64,000 nt of DNA from Emergomyces orientalis. Its lineage: Eukaryota > Ascomycota > Eurotiomycetes > Onygenales > Ajellomycetaceae. The position numbers and the translations under genes were made by a program. Positions within the stretch are counted from its first letter, which is position 1. Each line of letters starts with the position of its first letter. The notes under the pieces were generated by a model, which worked only from the letters and a program-made list of their open reading frames with translations, made no database searches and was not told where the DNA came from. Of this stretch, positions 9,900 to 20,447 are shown piece by piece. The stretch is from contig MOWL01000004.1 of NCBI GenBank assembly GCA_002110485.1, positions 1 to 64,000 of the forward strand, given 5' to 3'.

Positions 9900-11290
9900 G
9901 AAAAAATTAAGAAAGCAATGAAAAGCAATTCATGAATAAAAATAAACAATAGAATATTGAATATTGACAGACTGACAATATACAACAAACAAGTATATGT
10001 GCCTAAAGAAGTGAGACAAGATGTATTAAGAGAAGAACATAACATGATAACTGCAGAGCACTTTGAAGTTGAGAAGACAACAGAAAGAATAACAGAGATA
10101 TACTACTGATCAGAAATGTGAACAGATATCTGAGACTACATTAAAAAGTGTGAAACTTGCAGAAGAGTAAAATTCAAAAGACACACACTTTATGAATAAT
10201 TACAGTCAATATCACCATCTCAAAAATCATGGAAATCAATTGCAATGAATTTCATAGTCAAACTACTGAAATCAAAGAAATCACAGACCAAAGAAGCATA
10301 TGATTTGATACTCACAGTTATCAATAGATTAACAAAATATGCCTGTTTTATATCTTACAGAGAGGCTACATCAGCACCAGAAACAGCACACATAGTACTC
10401 AAAAATGTGTTTGCTAACTATGAAATGCCAAAAGAAATCATCATCAATCAGAATCAAAGATTTGCTTCAAAATTCTGGCAAACCTTGACAACACAAATAG
10501 AGATTGAAAGTAAGCTTTCAACAGTCTATTATCTGTAAACAGATGAACAAACAGAACAGTTAAATCAAACAGTTAAACAATATTTACAATGTTATATCAA
10601 TTATCAACAAAGCAATTGAATAGAACTATTACTCATGGCACAATTAACATATAACAGTTCAAAGAATGTGATCACAGGGTTTACACCATTTTTCACAAAC
10701 TATGATAGAGAACTGAATATTCTACAAGAAAAATTATCAAATGAGATAAAGACACAAGAAGCTGAACTAAAAACAGAACAGTTTAAAGAACTGCACAATT
10801 ATCTGTAAAAAGAAATTGAGTTTATGAACATTCAAATGAAATACTATTATAACAGAAAATGTCAGAAGACATCTTATTTTAAAGAAGAGAAGAAAGTGTT
10901 CTTATTATAATAGAATATTAAAATCAAGAGATCAAATGAAAAATTGAATCATAAAAAGTTGAAATTATTTAAAATTATAGAAAAAACAGAATCTGTTAAC
11001 TATAAACTTTAACTATTAAAAATTATGTGAATACACTCAACTTTTCATGTCTCATTACTGGAAAAAGCTTCATAAAACACTAAACTCTACAAAACAGAAG
11101 TCAATCTCAAAGAAGAAGAATACAAAGTCAAAAAAATTCTGAATAAATAAAAGATTAGTAGAAAGAATCACTATCTTATCAAATGAAAAGAGTGTGATAT
11201 CTCAGAAAACATCTGAAAATCTATTGAATATTTGAGAAATGCAAGACAGATAATTCAACAGTTTCATCAACAAAACCTGAAGATTGATTC
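9900..11290 (+). pseudogene. Gypsy integrase and chromodomain remnant
   Basis: A broken HHCC zinc region (CETCRR near 10,150) precedes the integrase core. The best-preserved piece is the 97-codon frame 10,245-10,538 with AMNFIVKLL, VINRLTKYACFI and IINQNQRFASKFW, the typical region around the second catalytic Asp of gypsy integrases (here the usual D is N, in NQNQRF). Later pieces read MAQLTYNSSKN and TPFFTNYDRE. A chromodomain is recognisable from YKVKKILNK (near 11,121) through HYLIK, SENI and IEYLRNA to about 11,260. Stops are TGA, TAA and TAG. Chromodomains in this position are thought to steer integration to marked chromatin. Confidence 0.75.
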
Positions 11291-11787
11291 AGCTGAGCAA
11301 GCTGAGAATCAGAAAACACAAGAGAGAAGTTATCAATTATAGCAAGCAGTTGCTTCATCTCTTTTTATTGAACAGGTTGAGTCTCATGCTGTCTTTCTTT
11401 CTTCTCTTTCAACTTTTTCAACTTCTTCAAGAACTTCACATCAGACTTGAGAAATTTATCTACACATTTTTTAAGAAACTCTTCTTGTTTTTCAAGACAA
11501 TTGAGACAGATCATGAGCATCACAACTTGCTCACAAGCAGCAGATTTTTGGGACTTGAGCTTCTCTTGCTCTCAGTAAAGTTTTTCCCAATTAACCCGCG
11601 ACACGGATGAATCAACCAGACACAGTTTATCAATTTGAGTACACTTGCTACATTTCTTATATTTGTCGGATCTAATGCAAGGACGGCCACGGTGGGAACA
11701 ACAGACACAAGATGAAGACATGATGAGGCCTAATTTCTTGATATTAGCAGCATTTTCATGACAGCGAATCACCTGACCACAGGCCAT
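11284..11787 (-). pseudogene. Broken Cys-rich / coiled-coil fungal protein
   Basis: A minus-strand frame from ATG 11,787 contains a cysteine cluster: SSSCVCC, GRPCIRS, KCSKCTQ and DKLC near residues 26-54. A TGA at about 11,572 stops it. The same frame continues downstream with a Lys/Glu-rich, probably coiled-coil segment (QEEFLKKCVDKFLKS, KLKKLKEKKER) to about 11,284, broken by one TAA. Proteins with two short Cys pairs of the type CSxC..GRPC..KCSxC followed by a coiled coil are common in repeat-rich regions of filamentous ascomycetes. I recognise the type but not a function. Its AT-rich composition matches the surrounding transposon DNA. Confidence 0.5.
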
Positions 11788-12873
11788 GACAGCAAGACAA
11801 AGGGAGAACTTACAGAAATGAAAATCTTACAAGATACAGAGAAGAACTGCTATCTACATCAATCACTGAGACAGCTCAGCAAAGAAAGAGAAAAATGATG
11901 TTACAAACCTAAGAAAACACTCTGCATGAATCAAAGAAAAACCATTGAGTAAGAACAGATCTAATGAAAGAGGCTGATAAAGACTAGCAACAGAATGGCA
12001 GAACTTGTCCCCAGCATGACAGAGATCACATGACCAATAGCAATGATAGCCATGATAGCATCATGCTATCAAAAGCTATCAGAGCTATTGATACACAAGT
12101 AGCCATGATAGCTGTCTGCTATCATTGCTACCAGATCTACCAGAAGATTTCATCATGTATATAAACATGCTCATTACTCTTAGAATCAGAGAAGCTTATC
12201 TTCTTGATCATGATCAATTTCAGATTCTCTTATATCACTCTACCTTCCACATATTCTACTTAGTTATAATCATAGCTTTGATTCCCTTGGGATACTCTCT
12301 CTTACCTTAGCTGTATTACTTTCTACAGCACATTGAAACTATACAATCTCTTGCTGGAGCTATCCTTACCTATTCACCTAAGTAAGTCTTGATAGTGGCA
12401 TCTACCCTTTCCTCTAGTTATCAAGCACGATAAGGCACCTTAATAGGTCCAACCTTACCTACTTAATGGTGAACGCTTGCTACCGGAAAGCTTGGTAGTT
12501 AACAGTTCAACACTGATGTTCCTCATGTAATAACCAACACTTGGCCTGTATTTAACATAACGCAAGGTGTAATGGGTGTGCTACTGAATACAGCTCTAGC
12601 ACTTTCTAAATACAAAGGACAAATTGATTGAGAAAGAAAGAAAGAGAAAACATGAAAAAATATTCATACAAGAATATTTTAATCAGTGTGAATACAGAGC
12701 AGTGACAGAATCATTATTCAGCAGTGACAGAAGAACTTTTATTTGAAAAATCTACTTTCTCAGAGATGTGAATGAGAATTGATTACATAAGTATTTAAAT
12801 AAAAACAGATGCTAGTCTGTCACATTATCTCTCTTCACTCTGAGATGAGATTGTTTGTATGTCTTCAATACAG
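11788..12873. other. AT-rich segment without a gene; GATAGC/GCTATC cluster and TATA-like box
   Basis: No coding region is supported. At 12,045-12,123 six copies of GATAGC or its complement GCTATC are packed into 80 bp, followed by GTATATAAAC at about 12,157. The stretch 12,000-12,620 looks like promoter or LTR sequence, but no second copy exists in the window to prove an LTR. Confidence 0.4.
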
Positions 12874-13219
12874 TGTGGTGAGAATCTCGGCGTGGTATTA
12901 CTTTTCACTGAGACCGCCTCATATATTTGTTTGGCACAGTTGCCTCATATTCCCATCTTTCCTTGACACACGTGTGGATCCTGGCGAAGATTGATTGTAC
13001 GCAGAGCAGTGAGATTGCTCCTTTGATTGTGTGATTTGATATGTGATTGATTGCTGGTTCTTCTTTTATATTTGAATCTCCTACATGTTCTTTTGTATTG
13101 CTATTTGGATAGCTCGTTGAATAGAATATTATATACACAGCGAACTTACCAACCTTCTTACGATTCCGCTGCTCCTGCCCCCGTGCCGCCAAAAGCGCAC
13201 AACTCTCAATCCCACTTCA
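12874..13219 (+). mobile_element. Solo LTR, copy D (346 bp), 4-bp target duplication ACAG
   Basis: It starts TGTGGTGAG and ends CCACTTCA. ACAG is present at 12,870-12,873 and again at 13,220-13,223. It is the same family as copies A-C but stands outside the gypsy remnant. Four copies with four different perfect 4-bp duplications define the ends of the family. Confidence 0.88.
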
Positions 13220-13223
13220 ACAG

Positions 13224-13849
13224 CAGTGTCTTCAAAGACAGAGACTGGTTTCCAGGTCAGGTGATTATATTCAACTCATTTTATAAGATATTCGCGGTAG
13301 CGGCTGTGAAGATAGTAGTGTAAAATTGATTTAATCTTTTATTTCAGTTCATTGTCTTCTTCTATAATTTCTGATGACTGCCAGTTGATCACTTCTTGTG
13401 AGAGAAATGAGTCTTTGATCACTGATCTGAAAAGACCTGTATGAAATATATTGTATATATCTGAAGATGTATTGAGATAATAATTATAACTTTCAAGAAC
13501 TTCTATAATTACAGTGAAAATATGTTAGAAGTGAAATGAAAGAAAATGAAAAAGAGAAAAGAATAGATGGAATACCTCAAAATAAAAAATGAAACCATTT
13601 CTTAATTTCATAAATCAATATCAATAAATAAAATAACAAATGTTTGCCTTTTGTCCCGTATTTTCCCCATTAAATATATAAAAACGAAAAAGAAAAAGAA
13701 AAAGAAAAGAGAGATATAACCATCATGTCGTTTCTCCGTTCCTTCCCCTATATTCCAATGCATTCATTCCATTCTTATCAAATGTTCCAATATCATATCT
13801 CATTTCAATAATCCATACCATCCACCCACGTCCTCCCTGTGACAGCCCG
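13224..13849. other. Intergenic, transition from AT-rich repeats to the gene block
   Basis: No gene is visible. AT content drops toward 13,800; the segment next to the nmrA stop codon is the gene's 3' flank. Confidence 0.5.
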
Positions 13850-15057
13850 CTAAATCATCCAATCCAACCCATTCGCCTCCTCCTCCACCGGAAAAACCTC
13901 CCGCGCATACTCCTCCATATCCCTCCACCCTTCCCACAAACTCCTCGCCTCATCCACAAGCCCCAACGACCGAATCCCGCCATACGGTTCCCCTGGGCCC
14001 TTTCCCGTACCTTGTCCAGGTCCAGGTCCATGTTCATGTGCATGTGCATGTGCCGCACCCATATCAGCCGCCTTTTTTGTCGTCGCGATAGTCTGGTCCT
14101 GGTTCTGGTTCATAAACTCCGGCTGCGGGAAATATGGCGCTTGCATCTGTCCGAATAACACCTCTATGCCCTCGAGGTGGTCGCGGTAGCCGGCGGGGAT
14201 GGAGACTTTGATGTCGATTTTGGGGGAGTGGGTGTACACGCATGGGCGGCGGAGGGCGCGGGAGAAGGCGGCGCAGACTTGGTTTGGGGTTAGGGTTTCG
14301 AAGGAGAGGGCGATTCTGTTTTTTTAGGTTAGGTATTTTGTTCTGCTTTATATAGTTGTGTGTGTGTGTGTGTGTGTGCTTGGTATGCATTGGGGTTTAA
14401 AAGTGCATACCGATGCCCATTCCACCTCTTCGGCCCGTCCTTGAAAATCTGCAACACGGCAGGTCCCACGTCATGCTCGGCATCGAGCCAGGGGAGGGGG
14501 ATATCCGGATGAAACGGCGCGCGCCACTCAAACGAGCCGTTCTCCAACAGTTCCATCTGGAACAGCGGGTATGGCAGACTTGTGAAGTTATTATTGTAGA
14601 TGCCCGCATAGACAAAGGTAGCCGGCAGCCCGAGCTGGCGCACGTAGTTCTCGACGGCAAACTTGCAGCTCCAGAGGGGCAGGGAGATCCAGCGGGACGG
14701 GTTGTGAGCTGCATGATCGGGCATGGAGCTGTAGATGTAGTGGGTTATGGAGCCAGCCCGTTTGGCGGCGTCGGCCAGGGCGCGGCCGATGGCGACCTCA
14801 TCACCTGCTTGGGAGGTGGTGTTTATGAAGGCGAGGTTTGCGCCGTCGAAGAGGGTTGTTATTAGCGGGGCATTGTTGAGAAGGGGGCCCTTGAATAGGG
14901 TTACGTTGGGGAGACTGGCGAGCTCCTGGGGGATGACGCCTTCGAGAGTGTGGATTTGGGCGCGCACGCGGTAACCGACGGCCGAGGCGACGCGGATGAG
15001 GGAGGCGGCTTGGCGTCCGGAGGCATTGACGATGGCGATTGTTTTGGTTTGGGTCAT
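13850..15057 (-). CDS. nmrA: NmrA, nitrogen metabolite repression regulator
   Basis: NmrA is a negative regulator of the GATA factor AreA in nitrogen repression. It is related to short-chain dehydrogenases but acts as a dinucleotide-sensing regulator. There are two exons: 15,057-14,411 and 14,315-13,850. The 95-nt intron (GTATGC..CAG) contains a TG/CA microsatellite. The product is 370 aa. The N-terminus has the Rossmann motif NASGRQAASLIR in place of GxxGxxG. Strongly family-specific stretches follow: FINTTSQAGDE, YIYSSMPDH, ENYVRQLGLP, YAGIYNNNFTS and PWLDAEHDVGPA. The end reads EEEANGLDWMI, as in Aspergillus NmrA. A His/Gly/Pro-rich low-complexity insert (AHAHAHEHGPGPGQG) lies about 100 residues before the end. 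The catalytic Tyr-Lys pair of dehydrogenases is not evident, as expected for NmrA. Confidence 0.94.
14357..14378. repeat. (TG)n microsatellite in the nmrA intron
   Basis: About eleven TG dinucleotides lie near the 3' half of the 95-nt intron. On the coding strand they read CA and sit where the pyrimidine-rich end of the intron begins. Confidence 0.8.
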
Positions 15058-17416
15058 ATGGATTGATTTGGGGGGGGGGGGGGGTTTGGAAGTTAAGGGG
15101 AAAGGGTTTTTTGAAAAAAGGAGGGGGTGGTATAAAAAAGGCCGAGCGGGGGCTAAATAGGGGGTTGATGTGTGTGCGGGGAGCGGGGCTTAGGGCTATG
15201 TAGAGGGGCGAGGGAGGGGAGAAGTATATGAAGAGAGGGAGGGACACCACACACACATACACACCGGGGCTCTAAGAGCAAGGGAAAGAAGAAGCCTCAT
15301 CAATTGGCAGTGTATCGTGTGCTGGTGCCACGTAGAGAAAGGAAGAAGAAAAAGGGAGCGTGATCTGATTTGGCGGCGGTGGTGCGATGTCTCTGTCTCT
15401 GTCTGGGCTAGTGTGAAGCCTCCCCCAAAGACAGAGCAGGGAAAGGAAAGGAAAGGTAAGGAAAGGAAACAGAGAACCAAAATAGAACAGAGCAAGACTA
15501 GAAAAGAAAAAATTGAGCTGGTCTCGTGCTGTGTTTCTTTTCTTTTTCTTTTATTTAGGGGTTTTTTTTTCTTTCTTTTTTTTTTTGCTTTTTCCCCGTT
15601 CTTCGGTGGTCTGGAAGCGGAACGAGGGCTTGGAGTGGCCTGTGAGAAGGAGAGAAAACGCGGGGGAAGAAGCTTGCTGGACAGGAGACAAGAGACAAGG
15701 GAAGAAATTGCTTAGACCCGGGCTGAGGATGCGGCAGTATGCGCGAGAGGGTGGGGGGGGGGACAAGCAGGGAGTGAGGATGGAGGATATCTTTGGAGAA
15801 CAGAAGATGTATAGAGGAGGGTGTTATTATAGTCGCATATCTTGCTTGCTGATATAATTATCTTTGCTTATCTTCTGATGGGGCGGCATAAAGAAGAAGA
15901 ATGTTTACACCATTTGACGGACTGGTGGTGCCATCTCTGAAGGCTATTTATCCATGCCAGTACAGATTATCTGCTACATTTGATAGTGACATGAATAGTT
16001 TATGCATACAAGATACGATAAGCAAAACATCAAGCTTTTACTTTTACCTTGTTGAAATATCAAATAAACCACCACCAAAAAAAAAACACAAGCAATTCGA
16101 GATGGAGCGTGGGACAGCGGAACCGGATCGAGGCCCGGTTCTAACTTCAATCTCTGAAGCTTATCAATAATTTGAGAAAAAGAATTCAAACACTCTTCAC
16201 ACAGCTACATTCACAGGCAACATTTGCCAATTACGTGCAACCAACACTAACCACTCAATTTATGGACTATGATTTGACCCTGTAGATAGGCATAACTATA
16301 AACTATCCCCGAGAACGGCGCCATCCATTGACGATTGGAGTCTCTGACACACCCAACTGACGAAAACCTCTGAGCGCTTCATCGGAGACGGCTCCATGCT
16401 ACTAGCAGAGCTTGTTTAAGAATTTCGAGTATACCTGCCGTGTCTCTCGCTCTAATACGTCAGTTTCAGAGCAATTTCGAGCTGAGAAGCGCCGTTTGTG
16501 GCTTTATTTTTTTAAAAAAAATTTTGCCGGACGCCCTCTGGGAGATAAGCTGATAAGGTGCACCCTGTAACTAGTACATAATAGTACAGATCTAGATGCG
16601 CATCTCAAGTTCTCCTCGATTGACAGTGCCATTCGGGCGATGTGCCTTTGAAGCACTGGTGGATTGACCGTTTCCATTCTTGTCGGCTCGAACTGGGTGT
16701 GGCAGCTATTGCAAACTCTGGTTTTTTGCCATTGACTTTTCGTGCATGTCAGACGCCGCAACTAGCTAGCTACCTGTGGTCGCGCCTATGATTAAAATAT
16801 CTCCTGACTACACCTCCTTAGCTCTCGAAGTGTTGTGCGAAATGGGCCAATGACTTAGAAAGCTAATAAGAAAAAAGAATGAAATTAAATGTGGCTTATC
16901 AAAAATTCAAAGCCATGTTGGAAGACAACTACCTACTAGGTTCTTACATGGCTACATTCAAATATCTTCGAAGAAAGGCGTAGTATTGGCGCCGCGCCAC
17001 CTATGGAACAGCTCGGCACGCATGGATTGATCTATCTTCAATTCTTCAGGAGATTCAAGAAATTCAATGCTTAATATGATGCTTGAGCGGGGCCGCTGAC
17101 GGATGGCTCGTATTCAATGTACCTCTGTACCTACCTAGGTACCTATATAACAATTGGCCTACAGTTCTTGTTCTATCATATTTTGTTAGAGGTCGGAAAA
17201 CGGCTGGGAAGAACGATATCCTTCCTACCAAAATTGTGCGGCAAACTTAACATCCAAAATAATTCAAAATTCAAAATTCAAAAATTCAATATATCAAACC
17301 ATTGATGAAAGTCTTAACACTCTATTTGGAATCGCCAGGGAGTAAAACGAAACACCTACGGCTATATATGAAAACGGCATCGAGGAGGACCGGGTTTAAA
17401 GCATGCCAGGCCCTTG
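15058..17416. other. Intergenic, upstream of nmrA; purine/pyrimidine tracts and GATA motifs
   Basis: No gene is supported. A G-run at 15,069-15,084 lies just upstream of the nmrA start, and long purine-rich and T-rich tracts follow to about 15,700. TTATCT at 15,858-15,863, CTTATCT at 15,867-15,873 and a GATAAG near 16,017 match the binding core of GATA factors such as AreA. Their role here is inference. The rest (16,200-17,416) shows nothing recognisable. Confidence 0.45.
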
Positions 17417-19393
17417 TCAAACAGCGAACGCAGCCGCAATATTCCAAAGGCGCGAAAGAACCACCTGTTTGAACGCAACACAGTTCTTCTCAACACCGTC
17501 ATGGTCCGACTTTTCAAATCCAACACCATCCCACTCATGATGTCTGCCGCTCCCAGCATCATCAAGACAAGTGAGGCATGCCCTAACAACATCTGCATAC
17601 CTAGATCCCACCAACGCCGGAAGCTTCTCATCCGTAATCTTCAACAGGGCATCCTTCACCTTCATATGACCCTCCGTAGTATACATGCCCCTCCGCCGTA
17701 GATCCAGGCCGTCCGTAAACCCAGCTTCGCGCACTAATAACTCAGAAGGCTCGAAGCACGTGTCAGTATAACCCTCCGCCCCAACTTTCCTAACCAACAA
17801 ACTCTCCCACATCGCAATCTCAACAAGGCAAACGCCCAAACTATAAATATCATGCCCCATGTTATTTAGAACATTTGGCGCCCATTGATTCGGATGGCGG
17901 TAGATAGCCCTATGCCAGCCCTTGCCTTGGTCCCGTATCCGTTCCAGCCCTGCATGCTTCTGCATCGACCCCCAGCCAACAAGGTACACGCTTCCGTGGC
18001 CAGGTCCGACATACCAGGGGCCATTTGTATTGCCTGTTGTGTTTTCTTCCCCGGGGGACGCTGCATCCATGTCTGGCCCCGTTGCTTGCCGGCCATTAAT
18101 ATTATTATTATTATTATTATGAGCAGTGGTATTTCTGTTGTTGTTTTTTCGGCCCGCATTCCACCCCTTCAAAGACCCAAGGCTAGCTCTCCTTCGAAAG
18201 CTTGGCCTACGTTGCGGTGCTAGACCTGAATTTGCAGTTGCATGGCTCTTTTGCCTATTTTTCGTGTCGTCGTTGGGCTTGGTTGGTTTGCGTGACAAAC
18301 GGCCTCCTATTCCAGTAAGCTTCCTCACAAGTCCACGTTTAGGTTCGGGCGGGTCGTTGGCTTCCCTGCTCACTGCCTCTGCAGGCCCGGGGCTTTGAGA
18401 CGCGGCATCCAAACGGGGGTTGTCTTTGGTAATATTCGGTGGGCCCAACAATAAAATAGTCTCGCTCCGTATAGCGGTATGCACGAAGCCAGATAGATGA
18501 GTCTTAAGCACCGCTTCGGATAATTGGGTCGCCAAATCCAATCGTCTCTCGAGGGCGATAGCACGTTCAGACTGCTGTACTCCGCTATTATTTGAAGTAA
18601 GGGTGAGCAGGGTTTTTGCAGGATGTAGTTCCCAGTCGATATTCTTTGGAAGCAGGAAGACAATTCGGTCTTTCTGGAACCCAATACATGGCAGAAACCC
18701 GGTCCGGAAGGGTGATCCGCTATGATTCTCCACAGTTAACGCCTGACAATATCCGGTGATCCGCGGGATCTTAGATGGATTGTTCCCTCGTTCATATTTT
18801 TGGATGCAAATATCGATTCCAGGGAGTATAAGTCGATCATCGGGTCCTCCGGGCTTGTAGTCGGCCCGTACGTGATATATCTCGTCGTTGACGATAAATC
18901 TTCCTCCCTCATGTAACCAAAGCTGGCCGGGGCCCAGGGGCTTTGGGTTTTCGAGCAGCTTAACATCCCCTAGAAGGCGTGAGAGGAGGTCGAGACGTTT
19001 CTCAACGATCGCGATGTTCTTTGTCGCCTCCGCCTCGATCCACAGCGCCCATGCGAATTTATCAAGGAGGTCTCCCTGCGGGTTGTGCTTTTTTAGGTGG
19101 GACTTGGCTTTCTCCAAGCTGGAGATGGTTGTTCTGAGCACCACTTCAAACGCAGCGAGGTCTCTCGGGTTGACTATGAACTCTTTAGCTTTTAGTTTTC
19201 CTTTGAGGGCATCTAATGAAGGTAGTAGAAGTTTCAGTTTAAGTTCACTGAATTGTATGCCAAAGTCTTTGAGCTCGTTGTATCGAGTGTCTGCATTGTT
19301 GTAAGTTTGCACCGCTACCCGCGTAGCTCTTGCAACGCGGATGGTTGCTTCGAGGAGGGCGACGAGGGAGGCTGCAGCGCTGACGCCGTCCAT
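17417..19393 (-). CDS. HeLo-like N-terminal domain / degenerate protein kinase (pseudokinase) protein
   Basis: A single exon encodes 658 aa, starting at the first ATG (MDGVSAAASLVALLE) and ending with TGA. The N-terminal 150 residues are helical and resemble the HeLo-like/prion-inhibition domains of fungal signalling and heterokaryon-incompatibility proteins. The C-terminal half has the layout of a protein kinase C-lobe but lacks its key residues. The catalytic loop is FVHTAIRSETILLL in place of HRDxKxxN, and the DFG position reads VGW (YLVGWGS). The later HDIYSLGVCLVEIAMWE segment is kinase-like. Between them lies a low-complexity Arg/Ser/Asn-rich linker; its poly-Asn comes from an (ATT)n repeat at 18,098-18,121. 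It is probably a pseudokinase with a scaffold role. The domain calls are by eye. Confidence 0.75.
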   Translation of the reverse strand: MDGVSAAASLVALLEATIRVARATRVAVQTYNNADTRYNELKDFGIQFSELKLKLLLPSLDALKGKLKAKEFIVNPRDLAAFEVVLRTTISSLEKAKSHLKKHNPQGDLLDKFAWALWIEAEATKNIAIVEKRLDLLSRLLGDVKLLENPKPLGPGQLWLHEGGRFIVNDEIYHVRADYKPGGPDDRLILPGIDICIQKYERGNNPSKIPRITGYCQALTVENHSGSPFRTGFLPCIGFQKDRIVFLLPKNIDWELHPAKTLLTLTSNNSGVQQSERAIALERRLDLATQLSEAVLKTHLSGFVHTAIRSETILLLGPPNITKDNPRLDAASQSPGPAEAVSREANDPPEPKRGLVRKLTGIGGRLSRKPTKPNDDTKNRQKSHATANSGLAPQRRPSFRRRASLGSLKGWNAGRKNNNRNTTAHNNNNNNINGRQATGPDMDAASPGEENTTGNTNGPWYVGPGHGSVYLVGWGSMQKHAGLERIRDQGKGWHRAIYRHPNQWAPNVLNNMGHDIYSLGVCLVEIAMWESLLVRKVGAEGYTDTCFEPSELLVREAGFTDGLDLRRRGMYTTEGHMKVKDALLKITDEKLPALVGSRYADVVRACLTCLDDAGSGRHHEWDGVGFEKSDHDGVEKNCVAFKQVVLSRLWNIAAAFAV

Positions 19394-20447
19394 TTTCTTG
19401 CTATCTGTCTCTTGAAAATGGGGGGGCGAGGTCTTCCTATTTCCCTTCTCAATTCACTTGTTTCCATGAGTATGAAATATGGAGGATCAAGTATGCGGAG
19501 TACATTTGACAACACATTCTTCCTCAGCCTCGCAGTAACTAAATGTCAAGGGACTGGCTTGGCTACATGGCCTGATCCGAACCGTCAAATGCTTGAAATG
19601 AGCCAATAGTGAATTGTCTTCGGCATGTTTGGGACCTTTCTGGGAACATTTGCCGGGATCCTGCGTGTGACAATGCTGACGTGCAATGCAGCTGGCTGGC
19701 GGCCAGCCAATAATGCAGTGAAACCTGAGCGGAAGTCGGGGGCGGTTAGTTTTGAGCCTTGTTCTCCCCATCCCCTCTATCCTCAGCCTGTTTACCCTGA
19801 AATATAACGGTCACTATACTGTGGTGTAGGGCTTCCTGGGATGTTCTGTTTTCGAGGTTTATTTCACTAATCACCTGTATGTCCTCAGGATCAGCTGGTT
19901 AACCTTCGAAGGTTCCAGCTTATCTACGCTTAACTAGATAAATTAGGGATCGATCTTTTGCCTAGGGAGTGGCCTATGTTGGGGCACCCTTCATTGAACT
20001 TGTATGTTGGTGGACATGGCAGTTTTAGCGGGGGAAACTACTAGAAGCTATTTTGAAGATGGAGGTATCGGCGAATCGGCGGTCTAGTAGGGGAGGAGGC
20101 CCGACCAGGGTCTGTAGTGTAGATATGGGGGGTTCATGAAGAGAGGGAACTATTATTTTTACTCTAACTGAGATTACCCAAGCGGGATCCTATCAGCTTC
20201 CGATAAGATGCAGCTATCCTCAGTTAAATGAAGCACCAATGAAATGACAAATATTGTACAACCTCTGCTTCCATGAAAGAGCTCTTTAACCCTGGAGAGA
20301 AGTATGCGATTTTGGAAACGGAGTTTCGAATGAATGAACCGCAACAAGCTCGATGCGTGGAGAAAGTAGGACCAGATATCAAAAACATGAAGCTTTTGCA
20401 CCTCGAACTGTCCATTTCTCATACAAAGTCAATATATATAAAGGCAA
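19394..20447. other. Intergenic, no gene seen
   Basis: This is the upstream region of the pseudokinase gene and the downstream region of the reductase gene. The open frames here are short and show no family features. No clear TATA or repeat structure was found. Confidence 0.5.

Larger units (their letters stand above)
7428..11290 (+). mobile_element. Decayed Ty3/gypsy retrotransposon with C-terminal chromodomain (chromovirus type)
   Basis: Gypsy pol domains appear in order on the plus strand: reverse transcriptase (7428-8088), RNase H (8690-9008, continued at 9713-9770), integrase (about 9990-10,910) and a chromodomain (about 11,121-11,283). The chain is interrupted by solo LTRs at 8089-8436 and 9009-9708. 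If these are left out of the reading, the pol sequence joins across each gap. Many TGA, TAA and TAG codons and some frameshifts make it non-coding. The element's own LTRs could not be identified inside the window. The order RT-RH-IN-chromodomain is that of chromoviral gypsy elements. Confidence 0.8.

Noticed and set aside
8089..13219. CRISPR-like or other regularly spaced repeat array
   Set aside because: The repeated units are 348-bp LTRs with target duplications at irregular distances; this is a eukaryotic genome.
15196..15857. Frames of 71-132 codons upstream of nmrA
   Set aside because: They are made of homopolymer and purine/pyrimidine tracts (poly-Phe, poly-Lys/Glu) and are not protein-like.
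16200..17400. tRNA or other RNA gene
   Set aside because: I looked for cloverleaf-like box A/B sequences by eye and found none that I could support.
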